A DNA stretch of 64,000 nucleotides, from assembly GCA_038087015.1 (NCBI GenBank), contig JASBNA010000002.1, positions 2,356,001-2,420,000 on the forward strand, in the 5' to 3' direction. The notes under the pieces are model-generated. The model did not search any database, had not been told where the DNA came from, and worked only from the letters and a program-made list of their open reading frames with translations. Positions 32,876 to 45,377 of the stretch are shown in pieces. This DNA is from Cerrena zonata (lineage: Eukaryota; Basidiomycota; Agaricomycetes; Polyporales; Cerrenaceae). Numbering within the stretch: position 1 is the first letter of the stretch; each line of letters begins with the position of its first letter. A program made the position numbers and the translations under genes.

Positions 32876-34536
32876 CTAGCTTCTCGGTAGCTTGAAACCC
32901 TTGTGTACACGCATATGCTGACCCAAATTATCGTGCCTACTAAAGTTCTTTCCGCAACCGGGATAAGGACATTTATGAGCTACACGGGGAGGATCAGCAT
33001 CTGGGAGGCATGCGATAACCAGACGACTTACGCTTCTCATTAGTGTGAATGCTACGAATGTGTCGTTTCAGATGCTCGCCCCTGGCGAAACGCTTGCCAC
33101 AGCCAGAGACATCACAGAGGTACATTCGCGTGTTCTACGGGATGGTCAGCCGATCGAAAGCTGAAGCAAAATAAACGCACGCATACCTTCACAATACCAT
33201 CTTGGGCGATCAGAATTGGCTCCGTGGGCACTCTACGTCCACGACTCTTCTTTGTAAGGTTTGGGACGGGGACGGGGATAGGAATTCTGCGAGGACTGGG
33301 CATCGAAGAGGTCTCGATCACGGATGCACACCTGCGTACAGAACGTCTGCGAGCTTGAGGCCCGGTGTAATCGTCGTCCTCGTCCGCCGACTCCTCCTTC
33401 ATGAAGTCAGATTCATCGCTATCCGATTCACCGGAAGAGCGGTTATCACTGTCTTCAGAAGACGTATAACTGACCTTTCGGCGACGTTTCTTGGGTGGGG
33501 AGGATGGGGCTGATCGAGTCCCACGAGCGAGATCACTGACTGGGGACGTTTGCATGACAGTGGTATCCTCGTCAACATCGTACTCGCCGTCAGCGGAAGA
33601 GTTTATGCCTTCCGTTCCGCTGTAAGATGCCGCGGTAGCATTAGCGGCTCCCTCCTGGGGTAGTTGGTCGACATGTTGCAAAAGAAGTTTCGGCGAGATA
33701 GTGGGAGATGGAGACACCTCAGACATGGAAACAAACTGAGGCGGCGACTCAGAGGAAGAAGAGTACGTATTAACTTCCACGGGGGAAGGAAGTTGGAACG
33801 TGGGCGGTTGTTCTGTGGTGATCCGAACATACTCTTGAGCCGCGGCCTGCTGAGGTGAATAGGTCGGTTGGAAGGTGTAATTTGCCGTGGGGGAAGAGCC
33901 TACTCGTTGAGGGTTAGAGTAGGAACATGGGTTGACAAGCGAGTTGTGACTTGATACGGTACCATAGGCATTAATGAACGAGTCAGAAGGACTAGTCTCG
34001 AAGGTTGGTATCCCAGCCATGCCTGCAGGAGAGATCTGGTAATGTGGCCTGTTAAACTGCGCAGTCTGTTGAAGAATAGTGGAGGCTGGAAGACTAACAG
34101 GCATAGATTGCTGGTCGTAAGAAGGCTGGACGTAGTCATGATGCAAACCGTGAAGTTCTCCAGACCATTTCGTGCGCGGATACATATCCATTGCGGCGTA
34201 CGATTGATTCGAAGCAGACGAGAAGTCGTACTCCGGTTGCACATTGTAGCCCTGTACCTGTTCCTGCGAGCTGCACTCCGTTGCCACTGACGCTGAAGAA
34301 GCAGATCCTGCCGACGAAGGTGTACCGGCAACCAACAAGTCATCGTCCTGAACCGGACCGTACGCATTGGGGTACACAGTAGGGTAGCCCTGCGGTCTCG
34401 ATGTCCGCCCAGCTGAAGAACGAAGGTACGAAGGCTGTGAAGAGGCCATGGCAGGCTGATAAATAGCGGGTGAATAACGATAATTGCGAGGGTGGAAGGG
34501 GACGTGTTGTGGTAGCGCGTAGAGTGTTGAATGCAT
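32876..34536 (-). CDS. C2H2 zinc-finger transcription factor A (paralogue of the gene at 38207)
   Basis: Predicted nuclear DNA-binding regulator, 518 residues. Exons 34536-33187, 33134-33032, 32979-32876 (both introns 52 nt). The start is the first in-frame ATG (MHSTLYALPQ); the frame is open further upstream without an ATG. N-terminal 400 residues are Ser/Pro/Tyr/Gln-rich and disordered, with a basic stretch (SSPPKKRRRKVSY, a likely nuclear localisation signal) and an acidic patch. The C-terminus has LTKKSRGRRVPT, then two C2H2 fingers: CDVSGCGKRFARGEHLKRH and CPYPGCGKNFSRHDNLGQH, joined by a canonical EKPHK linker. The second intron splits that linker codon (phase 1). Two fingers of this kind resemble Msn2/Rsv2-type stress factors, which bind short G-rich sites; that is inference. 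Confidence 0.88.
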
Positions 34537-37500
34537 TGGTGAAGACGGTGGAAGCAGATAGCTAGAAGAATATAAGGCAAGGGAGTGAGCGGAAGAAGAT
34601 GCGAAAGACGGAAGACGGATAAAACGGAAGGGGGAGGATAGGACTACTACGTTTGTCCCGCCCGTGATTGTGTGCCGATTATATGAAGTTTTTGGCTGAG
34701 CCAAAGGAATGGGAGAGTTTCTAGAAAAAGGAACTGAACGGACCTGCTCGACCTAGTCTGGCTGATTGTTCAGCGGCTGATCTGGGCTTCTTGACTCTAC
34801 CCAAGGGACGGCTGACTGGTTGCGGGAGCGATCGCAACGGAACACATGCACAGCAATTCGTGAAGGTTTGCTCGTCCTAAATTCGCTGACAGGATGAGCT
34901 TGGTTGCGTCTGGGTCTTATTATACCTCGACGAGAGTCGCGCGTGGGGATTGGAGGGTCGACACAAGGCTTCGGACGTGCCTTCCTTCTGCAATTTGTAC
35001 GAAACTCTCCGAGTGGAGTGGGACGAAAAATGAAACCAGGTGCAGGGTTGGAATTGCAGGGAAGCTGGAAGGGATCGCCTCGCTGAAACCAGTCTTCAGA
35101 GAGGCGTCGGAGTCCTGGCGTGTTCAATATCCACCTGGCGGAGTTCAAATGCTTGCAGTTCGCCACGCAGCGGGTAGAATGATACCGTACTGGATCCGTC
35201 TGACCGAATCGAAGCATCGCCGAAGTTCGAAGCCTTTGTTTTGAGACAAACGGGCAGCTTCGAGACCGCCACATTCACGTTGGACATCCTCAGACAACCA
35301 CAGAACCTGTTTCTCCGAGACTGGGGAGTCTGCACACCTACAAGCTCCGAATAGATGCTGCTGCTGGGACTTTTGAATTATATATGAATATCATCACTTT
35401 GCCAAGATGAGAGCATAAGTAGTTTCCAGAAACGGACGATGGACCTTCCTATTCTGGGATATGCACTCTCGACGGTTCCTGCTTATCATATACCGCTGAC
35501 GATCCGTCACCTCCACCATCCACACTCATCCACGGCCAAAATACCTCTGTCTGCCAATGCGCGTCCTGAAAAGTGCCATGACAGCGGGCACATGTAGGGT
35601 CGTCTTATATCACCTTGAGGCCTGGGGTATAGAGATGATAGACTATGTGAATCCCTGATTATCCAATTCCGAGTCCACGTTTCTAGTGCCTAATCTACGA
35701 TCTCGTCATTACTGCGCCCATACCCAAACGAGTACCTATTGCTTCGATCGAAAAAGCCATCTGACCCAGCCAGGCCGTTCTCATGCCGTGCGAGGCTAAT
35801 ACGTATTGGGCGTCGTCACCGACTATGATCCTGTAGCTCGCTCCTAGTAATGTCAATCCCATTCCGCGATTTCGTCGTGCTGTGCCTTCGGGCCAGAGCT
35901 AACTCGATCATAGTCAATGCCTGCAGGCTACTGAACGCCTCCTCTACGGAACACGGAGAGTTCTTCCATTTATTTTCAATGTCTCAAATCTTCATTTGCT
36001 CGCTCGGCCCTTACCATATATGGTCTTAGTCAGCACCGGAAAGTCAAGCTCCCCCACTTATCTATGTCCGGGTGCCTTTCATAATAGGCTACTCATGACA
36101 AATAGTCAAGTATACTGCGGTATGCCATTCAACTGTCATGAGTTCTATCTTTTCTATCGGTGCAAGCTTCGTGAGTCTGGTGCACCAGATTCGGTCCGTA
36201 AGGCTGTTCTCTTACGCTCAGTTTGACGGTTGAGTATCTCGTCAAGTTTCGGTAACTCGTCATCTATAAACGCCCGATATGGAGAGGGTACACATTCGCC
36301 TGCTCGTAAATGACGTGTATTGTACCCTTCGCGAGGGGTAATGAGGCTAGTTTGGGTAGGATCTGCCTAAAAATCCTATAGATAGACTCAGATAGGTCTT
36401 GTTCGGACTCTGTGTTTCTACATCGAAAGTTACTTGAGGTGTCAGCATTGCACACATCAAGTTACAGATTCATGTGGTCGACTTGACCCAGTCTACGTGA
36501 CCGTGGGGGTCATCATGTAGCGTGACTGTGCGCGAAGTGGCCTTCCATGTTGGATAATCTATTCATAGTAAAATGGAGACGGTGTGTCACGCGCATCATG
36601 CGTGGTCGAGTGTTCATGGCTCTCCCTGGATACACCGCCGTTGGGATTCAAAGTTCTCTGGCAGGTAGGGTTAAACCATTTACCTATGCTTCCCGATCGC
36701 AAATTGACTCGAGGCCATGCCGTAGGAACGCGGCGAAGGTGTGTGCCTCGAATTGAAGTTTGTTCAATAACACATTCGTGGGTAGCAAGTTAATGTACAC
36801 AGTTGTCAGACACTGGGAAGGTACACAACTAGGAATGGAGGGGGTGTTTTGTCTTACAATGCAGGGGAGGACATAAACAGCAAGTTGCCGGTATCGTAGT
36901 CTGTAAAGTCGAGGCAAACACCATGCAGAGCAAAGTCGCATGAGCGCGGGAGAACCATTGCGTCATGCAGACCAGACGTCACATTGATGAACGAATCAAG
37001 GGAGATCAAGGAACGAGAGCGACGGTAGCATAATATTAATGCTGCTCGATGGTTCGAAGCCGTCCGACGTCATCTCAATACATTGCCTGCATACCATCGT
37101 TCCCACAGATGATTCAGGTAGAATGTGTGGGTCAACGTTTCGCAAATATTATTCGCCGGGAGTGGGTTTTAGCAGGGGTTGAACACCGAGGGACTAGCGG
37201 TCACAGGAAATGAAGGCGGCGACCGAGGACAAAGCGCCGCAGCATACGATCGAGCAAGCAGAGAGTACGTGAATTTCGGGCGACGCAAGGAGCAAGGGTT
37301 TGAAGGGAGTTCGGAGATGGTGAGCTTCCCGAAGCAGTCCGAGCGGAGGGGTAGTTCTTTGTCTAGACAAGAGGGAATGAATGTCAGTAGCAGTCGAGAA
37401 CAGTCGGGGTGCAGTTTTTTGAAAAGATGTCCAAACTAGTCCTTCCGAGGAATACCAAGCGAAAGGTCCAGACTCTGGGCTTGTTGTTATCTTGGACCCT

Positions 37501-38206
37501 ACTTCTGCGGCTCGTAATAGTTACGAGTACGGGAGTAATTGTTGGGGTGACAGAACCGATCCAGGGACAGAGAGCGGAGAGGATGAGTGGCCGCGGGAGG
37601 CAGAGGAACTGCTGGCGGGTGTAAGTTTGAATTCTGCTCACTTGCTTTGTAGAGCCAACCCATCACTGATCGACTGCCTCGCAGCCAATCACGCCCCGCC
37701 TCTCAATATTAAGCTTCTCAGTCTGGCGCCCACAATAATGGCCATTCCCAAGCGCTCGGCACTCAGCCTGAAAGTCTCAACCAAGACGAGCGACGGACAA
37801 GCGTCGAGTCAGACAAGTCTCTCGCCAGCCTTGTAAGTCGTAAACACACCGCACGCTCGTCGTCAGCAACGGCCACGACACTCCCAGCCAGCGCAGTGAG
37901 GCCTCTTTGTAACCATTCCGAACTCTCCAATTCACACCCATCCAGAGTTCCCTCGTTTCTGCCCTTTGATTCGGGATTTACGACCACCCTAAAGACACGT
38001 CCGAATTCATACCGGACGCTGCTCTGATAAGAGTCCAATTTGGTACGCCTCCCGTCTCTTCCTACCTCTCCGTTGGAAATGTGCCTCTCACCCGCTTCAC
38101 CCATCATGCACAGTTTGGGATCAGTCCTAGTGGCGTCACAGTGTCATGTTATCTGCTGCCTGCCTGCCTTCAACATAATCTTGGCGCTATCACGCTTTCT
38201 AAATAC
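34537..38206. promoter_or_regulatory. 3.7-kb divergent spacer between the two C2H2 genes
   Basis: The longest gene-free stretch in the window. It must hold the promoters and 5' UTRs of both zinc-finger genes. Scattered open frames of 60-170 codons are present on both strands but none has a convincing start, intron pair or familiar motif. No tRNA, transposon end or long repeat is seen. Long regulatory regions are common for developmental transcription factors. Confidence 0.45.
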
Positions 38207-39313
38207 ATGGCGTCACCTTCATCTACACCTGGAGAGTCTAGCTCCTCCCGTAGCTCGCCTGAGACTCTTTCCTTACACCCCCTCCAAACTTCGATCAGTC
38301 ACGGTCACCACCAGAATGGCTTCCCGCCACACTACTCTGGGGCATTCGCGACCGACGGTCTGGGCATACCCGCGGCCGCTGCCAGTTCCTTAACAAAGAA
38401 GGCGAGAGGAAGACACGTCCCTACGAAGCAAGCCCTACTTGAACCGGGGAAACGCAGGTCGTTCACATGTTCTGAGCAAGGTTGCGGCAAGGTTTTCTCT
38501 CGCGCTGAACATCTCCGTCGACACGTACGTTCAATACACATGGATGAGAAACGTAAGGCATTTCAACTCTAACCCTCCCTCCCAAGTTCACCAAAGTTAA
38601 ATTAAAACATATTCCTTTTTCTTCTCGCTCTCATTCCCCCTTCCCATTGCTTTCCACAACATTGGGCGTATATTTTAGCTTTCAAGTGTGAAGAACCCAA
38701 CTGCGGTAAACGATTCACGAGGCGTGACAATCTACTTCAACACCAACGCTGTCACAGAACGTCTTCAGATCCCCAGAACATCAGCTGGGATAATAAACCA
38801 GGACCTCTTGAACGTGTACACCACACGCACGATCCTCCCAGTGCCGCTAGTTCAAGTATGGGGGTCCTTCTCCCGTCGCCTTTAACGACCAATCCCATGC
38901 CCATCCCTTCACCACCTCCACAAACCGCGGGATCTTCAGTAGTCCCGAACAAGCCTCCTACCCCACCTCAACCTGAAGTTACCATGTCCCAGGCTCCTAG
39001 TACAGGTACAGCGCCTCCACCCGAAGTACAACATTTTACGCACGTACACGCTGCCCAGCCCCCACCATCGATACCGACAAATCATACGAATCATGCACAT
39101 CCCTCACATTCGCCTTCATTACCATTTCAAGAATATCACCCACCTCCGATACATCATCTTCACGAGATCTCGCAGCCAAATTATTTGCCTTGCTTTCATG
39201 GTGATACTCACTCGCACGTTCACGCAACGGGGATGGAACCGCGTTTCGTTCATGTTACAGTGCCTATCGGGGATATGTCCTACCATTGGACGGCGCTACA
39301 GCAGGGTCGATAA
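38207..39313 (+). CDS. C2H2 zinc-finger transcription factor B (paralogue of the gene at 32876)
   Basis: Predicted nuclear regulator of 326 residues. Exons 38207-38552 and 38679-39313, with a 126-nt intron. The chosen ATG (MASPSSTPGESSS) opens a Ser-rich lead; the frame is open upstream but the residues there look non-coding. Then LTKKARGRHVPT and two fingers: CSEQGCGKVFSRAEHLRRH and CEEPNCGKRFTRRDNLLQH, joined by DEKPFK. The intron splits the linker Pro codon (C|CT), exactly as in factor A. The C-terminal half is Pro/His-rich (HTNHAHPSHSPSLPFQEYH), unlike factor A's long N-terminal disordered region. Transcribed away from factor A. Confidence 0.88.
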
Positions 39314-41245
39314 TACGAAGGATGGTTGTTTATCTGTATCTGATATAAAGATATGGTGAGTATGTTGATGATAATTCGTATGAATCTAGGTGAGGCAAAG
39401 GTCTAGGTATGGCTAGCATGGATCGTGATGGGTGATGGTGTTGGATAAGTGGTGCTTGAATCGGACTCGCATTGTCCGTTCAGTCGGTGATCGCATTGGT
39501 CATGGAAAGTTTATGAATACCCTCACGACATCTTTTTTTAACCCTCTCTACTCCCCCCATTGTTTATATTCTCTCCCGTCTCTCTCTATCTCTGTCTCCG
39601 CCTCGTACACTGCATTTGCAATCTGAGTTTACGCCATGTAATTTGCTCCTCTTATTGTTAACAAACCCTCCTCCCGTCTAATGGTCATTCTAGCAAAGTC
39701 TATCTTTCTCTTATATTTTTCTGTACATATGATCACGCTGGTGAATGCTAGTTTGATACATCATGCATTGATACCTTGAATTTCTCCCCCGCCGGCTGTC
39801 GAGCTTATTTTTACACCTCAAAACCCAGATGACAGGCAAGCTCACCCATGTCATTTTAGAACCAACCTCCGCGAATTCCGTTCCCCCCGAACCACCCGAG
39901 AGGCATTTCTGCCCCCTGCCGTAAAAGTGAGTGGTCAGTTGGTCGATGCTTTTGCATCATCGGTTTGCGCGTGGTGTTTATGAAATAGTGATAAAAAAGT
40001 ACGGAGCCGGCACGAGTGCACTAGTGGAAGGAGTGAGAGAGTGAGAAACGGAAGGTGCGGCGAATACTCTCTAGGCGATTGACAATGGACACTGTTAGGC
40101 GACCGGAATTTGGAAAACACCCATTGTGAACTTTGAGCTTAAACCTTCGCTGCCCGTGTCTGACTAGTACATTCATGATCACCTCACACGCGGTCATGGG
40201 TGACACCTTTCGTGTTCTTGAACTTTCGACGAGCGGTGCAGGTGACCCACTACACGGTGGTTCTATCGACTGGGGTTGTCGGTGGGTGCCTTATCACAAT
40301 GCCTCGTGAGGGTTTATTTCTGTATGTATTATATCCCCCTTGGGTTGGGTAGTGAAACTATGTGGTGAAAAGTAACTAATACTGTGAGTAAGTACGGAGG
40401 AGAAAAGGAGATATGATGCTGTGCAAAAATCGTCTTTGAGATGTTGAAAAAAGATCTACAGCGCAAGAAAAAGAACAAGAACAAGAAAATACCGAAAGGT
40501 GTCAGAAAAACAAAAATAGAGTTCATCAGATAGATAGGGTAGTCCGGATCCAATTACTTTTTTAATCTCGTCAGAGATATGGAAACTTCAAAGAAAAAAA
40601 AGAAGTCCCGACTACACAAACAGCTGCCACATCCATAGCTCCATGGATCAAAACCGTAAGGTTTAATAGATACAAACTGATCCTAGGAAATTAGCAAAGC
40701 AATCCAAATAAATCCCAAGGAAGGAGGAAAGTACCGACTTCGACTTCGAACTCCCGGGCCCTTACTCCAACGGAGGAAGTTGAGAAGGAATGCGTATAGA
40801 TTACTCCGACGGATCCGGTCGTCGTAATAGCACGCATGCCGCGAACCTGTTACGTGTAGTTCCCTAATGAGATAAAAAGAGTTCTGAAGGTGGGTATGGT
40901 GATTCGGGTATTGGGGCAGAATTGGGTGGTAAGGGTTGGATGTGATGTGAAATGGCCGTGTATGCGATTGGCTCGCGGGATCGAAATGCCATAAGGGTTC
41001 CTCGGAACGTGTGTTACGTTGTAAGTGCTATCGGGGGTGGATGAGGATGATTGAATGTAGTTTGGATTCTTGGAGCCGAGTTGTTTGAATAGAGATTAGA
41101 ATGACGTGTGGTTGGGTGCCGGATTACGAGAGAGGATCCCGTCGGGCAAGCAGGAGATAACATAACTAGTTTGCGCCCAGGTTCGCGAGTCGAGGTCCCC
41201 GAACGAACGAACGATGATGATTCAATTGCGGATGGTTTTGGTTAA
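39314..41245. other. Intergenic region between converging genes
   Basis: About 1.9 kb with low-complexity T- and C-rich 3' UTR sequence near 39530-39600 and A-rich tracts near 40440-40600. I see no supported gene, RNA or mobile element. Confidence 0.4.
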
Positions 41246-43276
41246 TCACCAGAACCGGTTTGAATCTGGCGTGAGATCGTCTCTCGCCATCCTGAGCATA
41301 ACGATATTCGAAGTCATACTCGAGAACTAGCATGGAGTAAAAGATAAGAACCAGATGGCCCGGAGATGAAATGAAGTAGGAATGGAAGGTAAAATGATTG
41401 GTTCACCCCCCGTGTTAACACGTACAGCAAAACGTGCGGTACGATTGGGTGGCAGCACCAAGAGCGCATGTCGGATTGGCGACAAGAATCAATTGAGTCA
41501 ATTGAATGGATTTCGATCGCAAAGAGGAATGGAACAGAGACGGAAAAAATAAAGTATTTCGTCAGTCGTTTGTAATAGTAAGATGAATCGAAGAGAACAT
41601 TACGCACGCCATTCCCGATTATTACTTGTGCCCTATGGCCAACGAGCATATCAATCGCTTGAGCGATGTACTTTTGTTCTGGTGTCAACTGCATATCTCT
41701 ACTCGTCGCGACTTTACTCCAATGACCCGTCTGCTTCAATGCTGTTTTCAAATCTGCCACCCACGGTCTTGGTCCATTCGTCATGACATAAACGTTCTTC
41801 AGTCCTTTACCCGCTTTCGTGTCACGTATTTCTTCTACTCGTTTGACGATTTGCTCTATCGATGGATAACAGTGCTCTCGATAAATTGCCTTCGCCTCTT
41901 CGGTAGCAGTCCCGTTAGTCCCACTCCCTGGTGGCGGAACAAATTTGTCAGGGAATTCAGGGAAGTCGTTGAAACCGCTGTACTCGGATGACCAATTTGC
42001 AAGATGTTCACAATGGGCTTCGTAATCCCCTCTCCTGACATGCAGTACGAGAAGACCAGGGATTGGCGCATATGGGTCAGGCGATCGGAACGGTAGGAAA
42101 GACCATCCGAGGGCTGACGGCGAGGTGAAGAGTCGATAGTTTGTGTCGAATGCGTCGTGTATGAGAGGTGACCATTTGAATTGCCGAACGATGGGTGATT
42201 TTTTGTATTCTTCCCAGATACCCAATAGTCGTGAGGCACTTCCGAATGTCCTATGACAGATTGTGATAAGCAAATACAAATAATGTCATTGAAGGGTGAA
42301 GCTTACCAGTACCCGAAAACCTGCTGCGAGAACCGGTCGACTTCTACACACCGGTTGTCGATTGTATTTAGCACATCAAGCCATCTGGTGATCACCTGCT
42401 GCGCAGTTGGGTCTTGTACACCCATACCAGCGTTGATTTCATCGGCAGAGACTATTTGGGGAGTCGGGCATACTTTTCTGAAGTACTCGACTCCTACTGA
42501 TCGAGGAGAGTTGTCCCCGTGTGCGAATTCGCCGCCAGCAGTCGGGCCTGGAGGGAAGAAGAGATGAAGACCAAAACGATCGACATAGACTAAAATAGTT
42601 CGGGAACGGGAAACATACCGACGATCATTGTCCTGAGAGGAATCCTTGATGGAATTAGTTTTCCGTTATAGTCGGAGTATGGTGGAGGGTCTAAATCACG
42701 ACTCCATGTATAGTTGTCAAATACATAACTGGATAGAGGAAAGAGGTGAGTAATTTGATTTGGGTGCGTGACATATCATATGGACGTACGCTCGTCCTGA
42801 CTGGTAGGCCAGGTATGAATCGAGAAGCACTTCTTGAAGCGCATTTCCCCAGCCAAGTCCTGTCACAACATGTCAGATGAGGGTTCTGGTGTAGACCAGG
42901 CATACGACGCACCATAAATGTGATTAGCAAAGTTTATGTATCTTCCTTCACCTCCTTCTGGTGGTGGTAATTCAGGGTCGTGTTGCGGTAGGGCAAGCTC
43001 TTCAGTATGCCATTCTTCGTATAGCGGCGGCAATGAGTCATCGACCACAATACTTTTCGAGTCGCTTGTTGCGTTTTGTACGGACCAGAAGCGGAGGTAT
43101 GTGCAGACAAGAAGCACGGCAAGGATTGCAAGGTAGCGTTTTGTGAATCGCCGGGAGCACCAAGCCGAGCCAAGCGAACGGTGAGGGTGCGCGTCTGCTG
43201 GACTTGGGAGAGGGAGGTCATAGTCTTGGGAGAGTCGTTTGTATCTGGAGTAGATACTACTCATTGTGCTGTACAT
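41246..43276 (-). CDS. O-fucosyltransferase-like type II membrane glycosyltransferase
   Basis: Predicted GDP-fucose-dependent glycosyltransferase of the secretory pathway; 502 residues. Exons 43276-42913, 42859-42790, 42728-42619, 42547-42307, 42250-41608, 41326-41246. The start is ATG 43276, or 43264 in frame (MSSIYSRYKR). A type II anchor (YLAILAVLLVCTYLRFW, about 50-70) follows a short cytosolic tail. The fold shows LGWGNALQEVLLDSYLAY, PIPGLLVLHVRRGDYEAHC (the R-x-x-R/HVRRGD donor-site motif), KNVYVMTNGPRPW, and the end GNGFSSMTSNIVMLRMARD, matching the O-FucT C-terminal pattern. The last intron (41607-41327) is 281 nt and open in frame (see findings). Fungal members are uncharacterised, so donor and acceptor are unknown. 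Confidence 0.75.
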
Positions 43277-43865
43277 GATTGGAGGAGGAAGTGTGAGCAA
43301 GATGGGGGACAGTAGAGGTAGCCAGCGCACCGTTTTGGGGAACTGACCATGGACGTAGCGGATACCCTTAAACGTACGAGAGGAATTGTAACCGAGCTCC
43401 ACTTGCCTTGATGTCTGGGAGACGGCCCTGACGTTGATGTCAACGTTGAGCGAATTGCAATGAGCACCCCGTCTGATCGTCTCTCACAGCGTCCATTCCA
43501 GGCCCCAGAGACCGGCAGACGCCCCCACATCTTAATGAACTCTTGCAAAAACATGCACTGCGCACCCGCAACATCGCAATTCCTATCGAGAATATTCAAA
43601 ATACAGAAGTGTGCCTGCTCGAGTCTGTCCAAGACGTCTACAACCATGAGCTCATCCTCCTCCGCCATGCTGCACACTAGTCCACTCAGGCGATACGGTC
43701 AGCATTTACGCCAGATCGACCCTGTCTAGATCAGATTCTCCGATCCCCCATGCACTTATCTCTCGAGCCCGTCTGCCGGCTTAGTGCTATTGACGCTGAC
43801 CCTCTGCACTTCTAGCTCTCCTTGCCTCCAATCCTCCAGCATCGACCTCTTACAGCACCCGTGCT
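43277..43865. promoter_or_regulatory. Divergent upstream region of the O-FucT-like gene and xanthine dioxygenase
   Basis: 589 bp between two start codons, holding both promoters. CT-rich just before the + strand ATG. Open frames on both strands are unsupported. Confidence 0.4.
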
Positions 43866-45377
43866 ATGGCTATCGAACTCGCAACTCTCCCTCTTCCTGC
43901 ATCTGCGGACGCTTCTAAGTTTGCAGACTTTGGTCGTGAAGTCAAGGGCGTCAACCTGGGATCTCTCACCGAGGAGCAGCTCAAGGAGATCCAGGAGTTG
44001 CTTTACAAAGTTCGTATATAGGTCTGTTTATAGTTTTGGCTATGTGCTAATATCAGTATAGCATGACGTCTTGCTCTTCCGTGATGCAGATGTTACCCCA
44101 GAACAACAATTCGCTCTCACGAAGGTGCGGATCCTTCCCAACTCTGTGCAGCTCTTCTGCTTTAGCTGATAAGCACATCATGCTAGGCCTTTGATCCTAC
44201 TTCAGCTGTCTATGGTCACGGCAACAACAAGACTGGCAAAACTACACTGTCCATTCTCCATCCTGACTTGAAGACCATCCCTCGAGTACCTCAGGTACAG
44301 CTGATTGGCAATGGTATGGTCTACAACCACGAAGGTCTTGCCGAAGCGAAACTCAAGCACCCTCACCACAAAACCTTCCATAAAACTCACATCTCTGATG
44401 AGGATGAAGAAAAGGGTGCTACTCGTTTCTACCGTTGGCACATCGACGCAGCTCTCTACGACCTCTCTCCTCCCAAAGTGACCACCCTTTACGGATTGAG
44501 TGTTCCCCGTGGTGGCAAGCAGGTCTGTCGGTACGACGATGGTACCGGTGACGAATTGGAAGTCCCGCTAGGTACCACTGCTTTCGTTTCCGGTCGGACT
44601 ATGTTTGAGATCCTGCCGCCCGAACTAAAGAGTTTGGCTGTAAGGTCGAAGGTCCGATACGCCCCCCATCCTTACGTCTGGATGGCTCCAGCCCATGCCA
44701 AATCGACTGGTTTGGGAATTGAGAATGAGGGTCTCGAAATGTCGTTCGATGATCTGCCGCCTTGGGAGCAGTCCAAAGTAAAGACATTCCCTATCGTAAG
44801 TGCTTATTTTTGGTCGTGTGACGACCCGCTTTTTGCAAAATGCAATGACTAACCCGTACTGACCTCATATCAGTTGTGGAAGAACCCCGTTACTGGTGGA
44901 CTGCATTTCCAGGTCCATCCCTGTGGTGTTTCTGAGCTCATCGTCGACCCTCTGCCTGCGGATGCGAAGAAGACTGGCAACGAACTTTACCCCGATGGTG
45001 CGCACATCAAAGACCTTGGAGCTGTGAGGGATATTCTGTACAAGATGCAACGTCCTGCTATCGCACCTAACGTAAGTACTCCCTGCTGCGCATTTGAATT
45101 CTGACTTGTATGTGCTTACCATCGTATCACACACAGCTCGTGTACCCTCACGATTGGTATGTGTGGTCCTATTTTTACACTTATTGTTGGGATGTCACTA
45201 AATGATCATCTGCACAGGCACGAGAAGGATATGGTTCTCTTCCATAATCGAGGTGTTCTGCATACAGTTGTAGGCGCATTTAAGGAGGACCAAGTTCGGG
45301 CTTTCCACCAATGCAACCTTGCTGCTTCTGATGACCCCATCGGCCCCTCTGAGGAGGATATCAAGAAATGGGCGTAA
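43866..45377 (+). CDS. xanA: Alpha-ketoglutarate-dependent xanthine dioxygenase (XanA-like, TauD superfamily)
   Basis: Fe(II)/2-oxoglutarate dioxygenase predicted to hydroxylate xanthine to uric acid in fungal purine use, an alternative to xanthine dehydrogenase. 397 residues; exons 43866-44009, 44062-44124, 44187-44795, 44874-45071, 45137-45156, 45218-45377 (introns 52-78 nt). Iron ligands: YRWHIDAALY (HxD at about 153/155) and HTVVGAF (distal His, about 360), with the co-substrate Arg in DQVRAFHQCNLA. Segments VRYAPHPYVWMAP, LYPDGAHIKDLGAVRDILYK and MQRPAIAPNLVYPHDW distinguish XanA from sulfonate or taurine dioxygenases. Cytosolic; no signal peptide. Exon lengths sum to 1,194 nt. Alternative: another TauD-family enzyme with unknown substrate. 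Confidence 0.82.

Noticed and set aside
33900..34580. 226-codon - strand frame
   Set aside because: Overlaps exon 1 of zinc-finger factor A in another frame; composition is shadow-like.
34753..35335. Frames of 60-173 codons on both strands in the zinc-finger spacer
   Set aside because: No credible start context, intron pair or conserved motif; both strands are equally open, which suggests chance.
37020..37070. GGTTCGAAGCC-like tRNA B box
   Set aside because: No A box at the right distance and no cloverleaf arms by eye.
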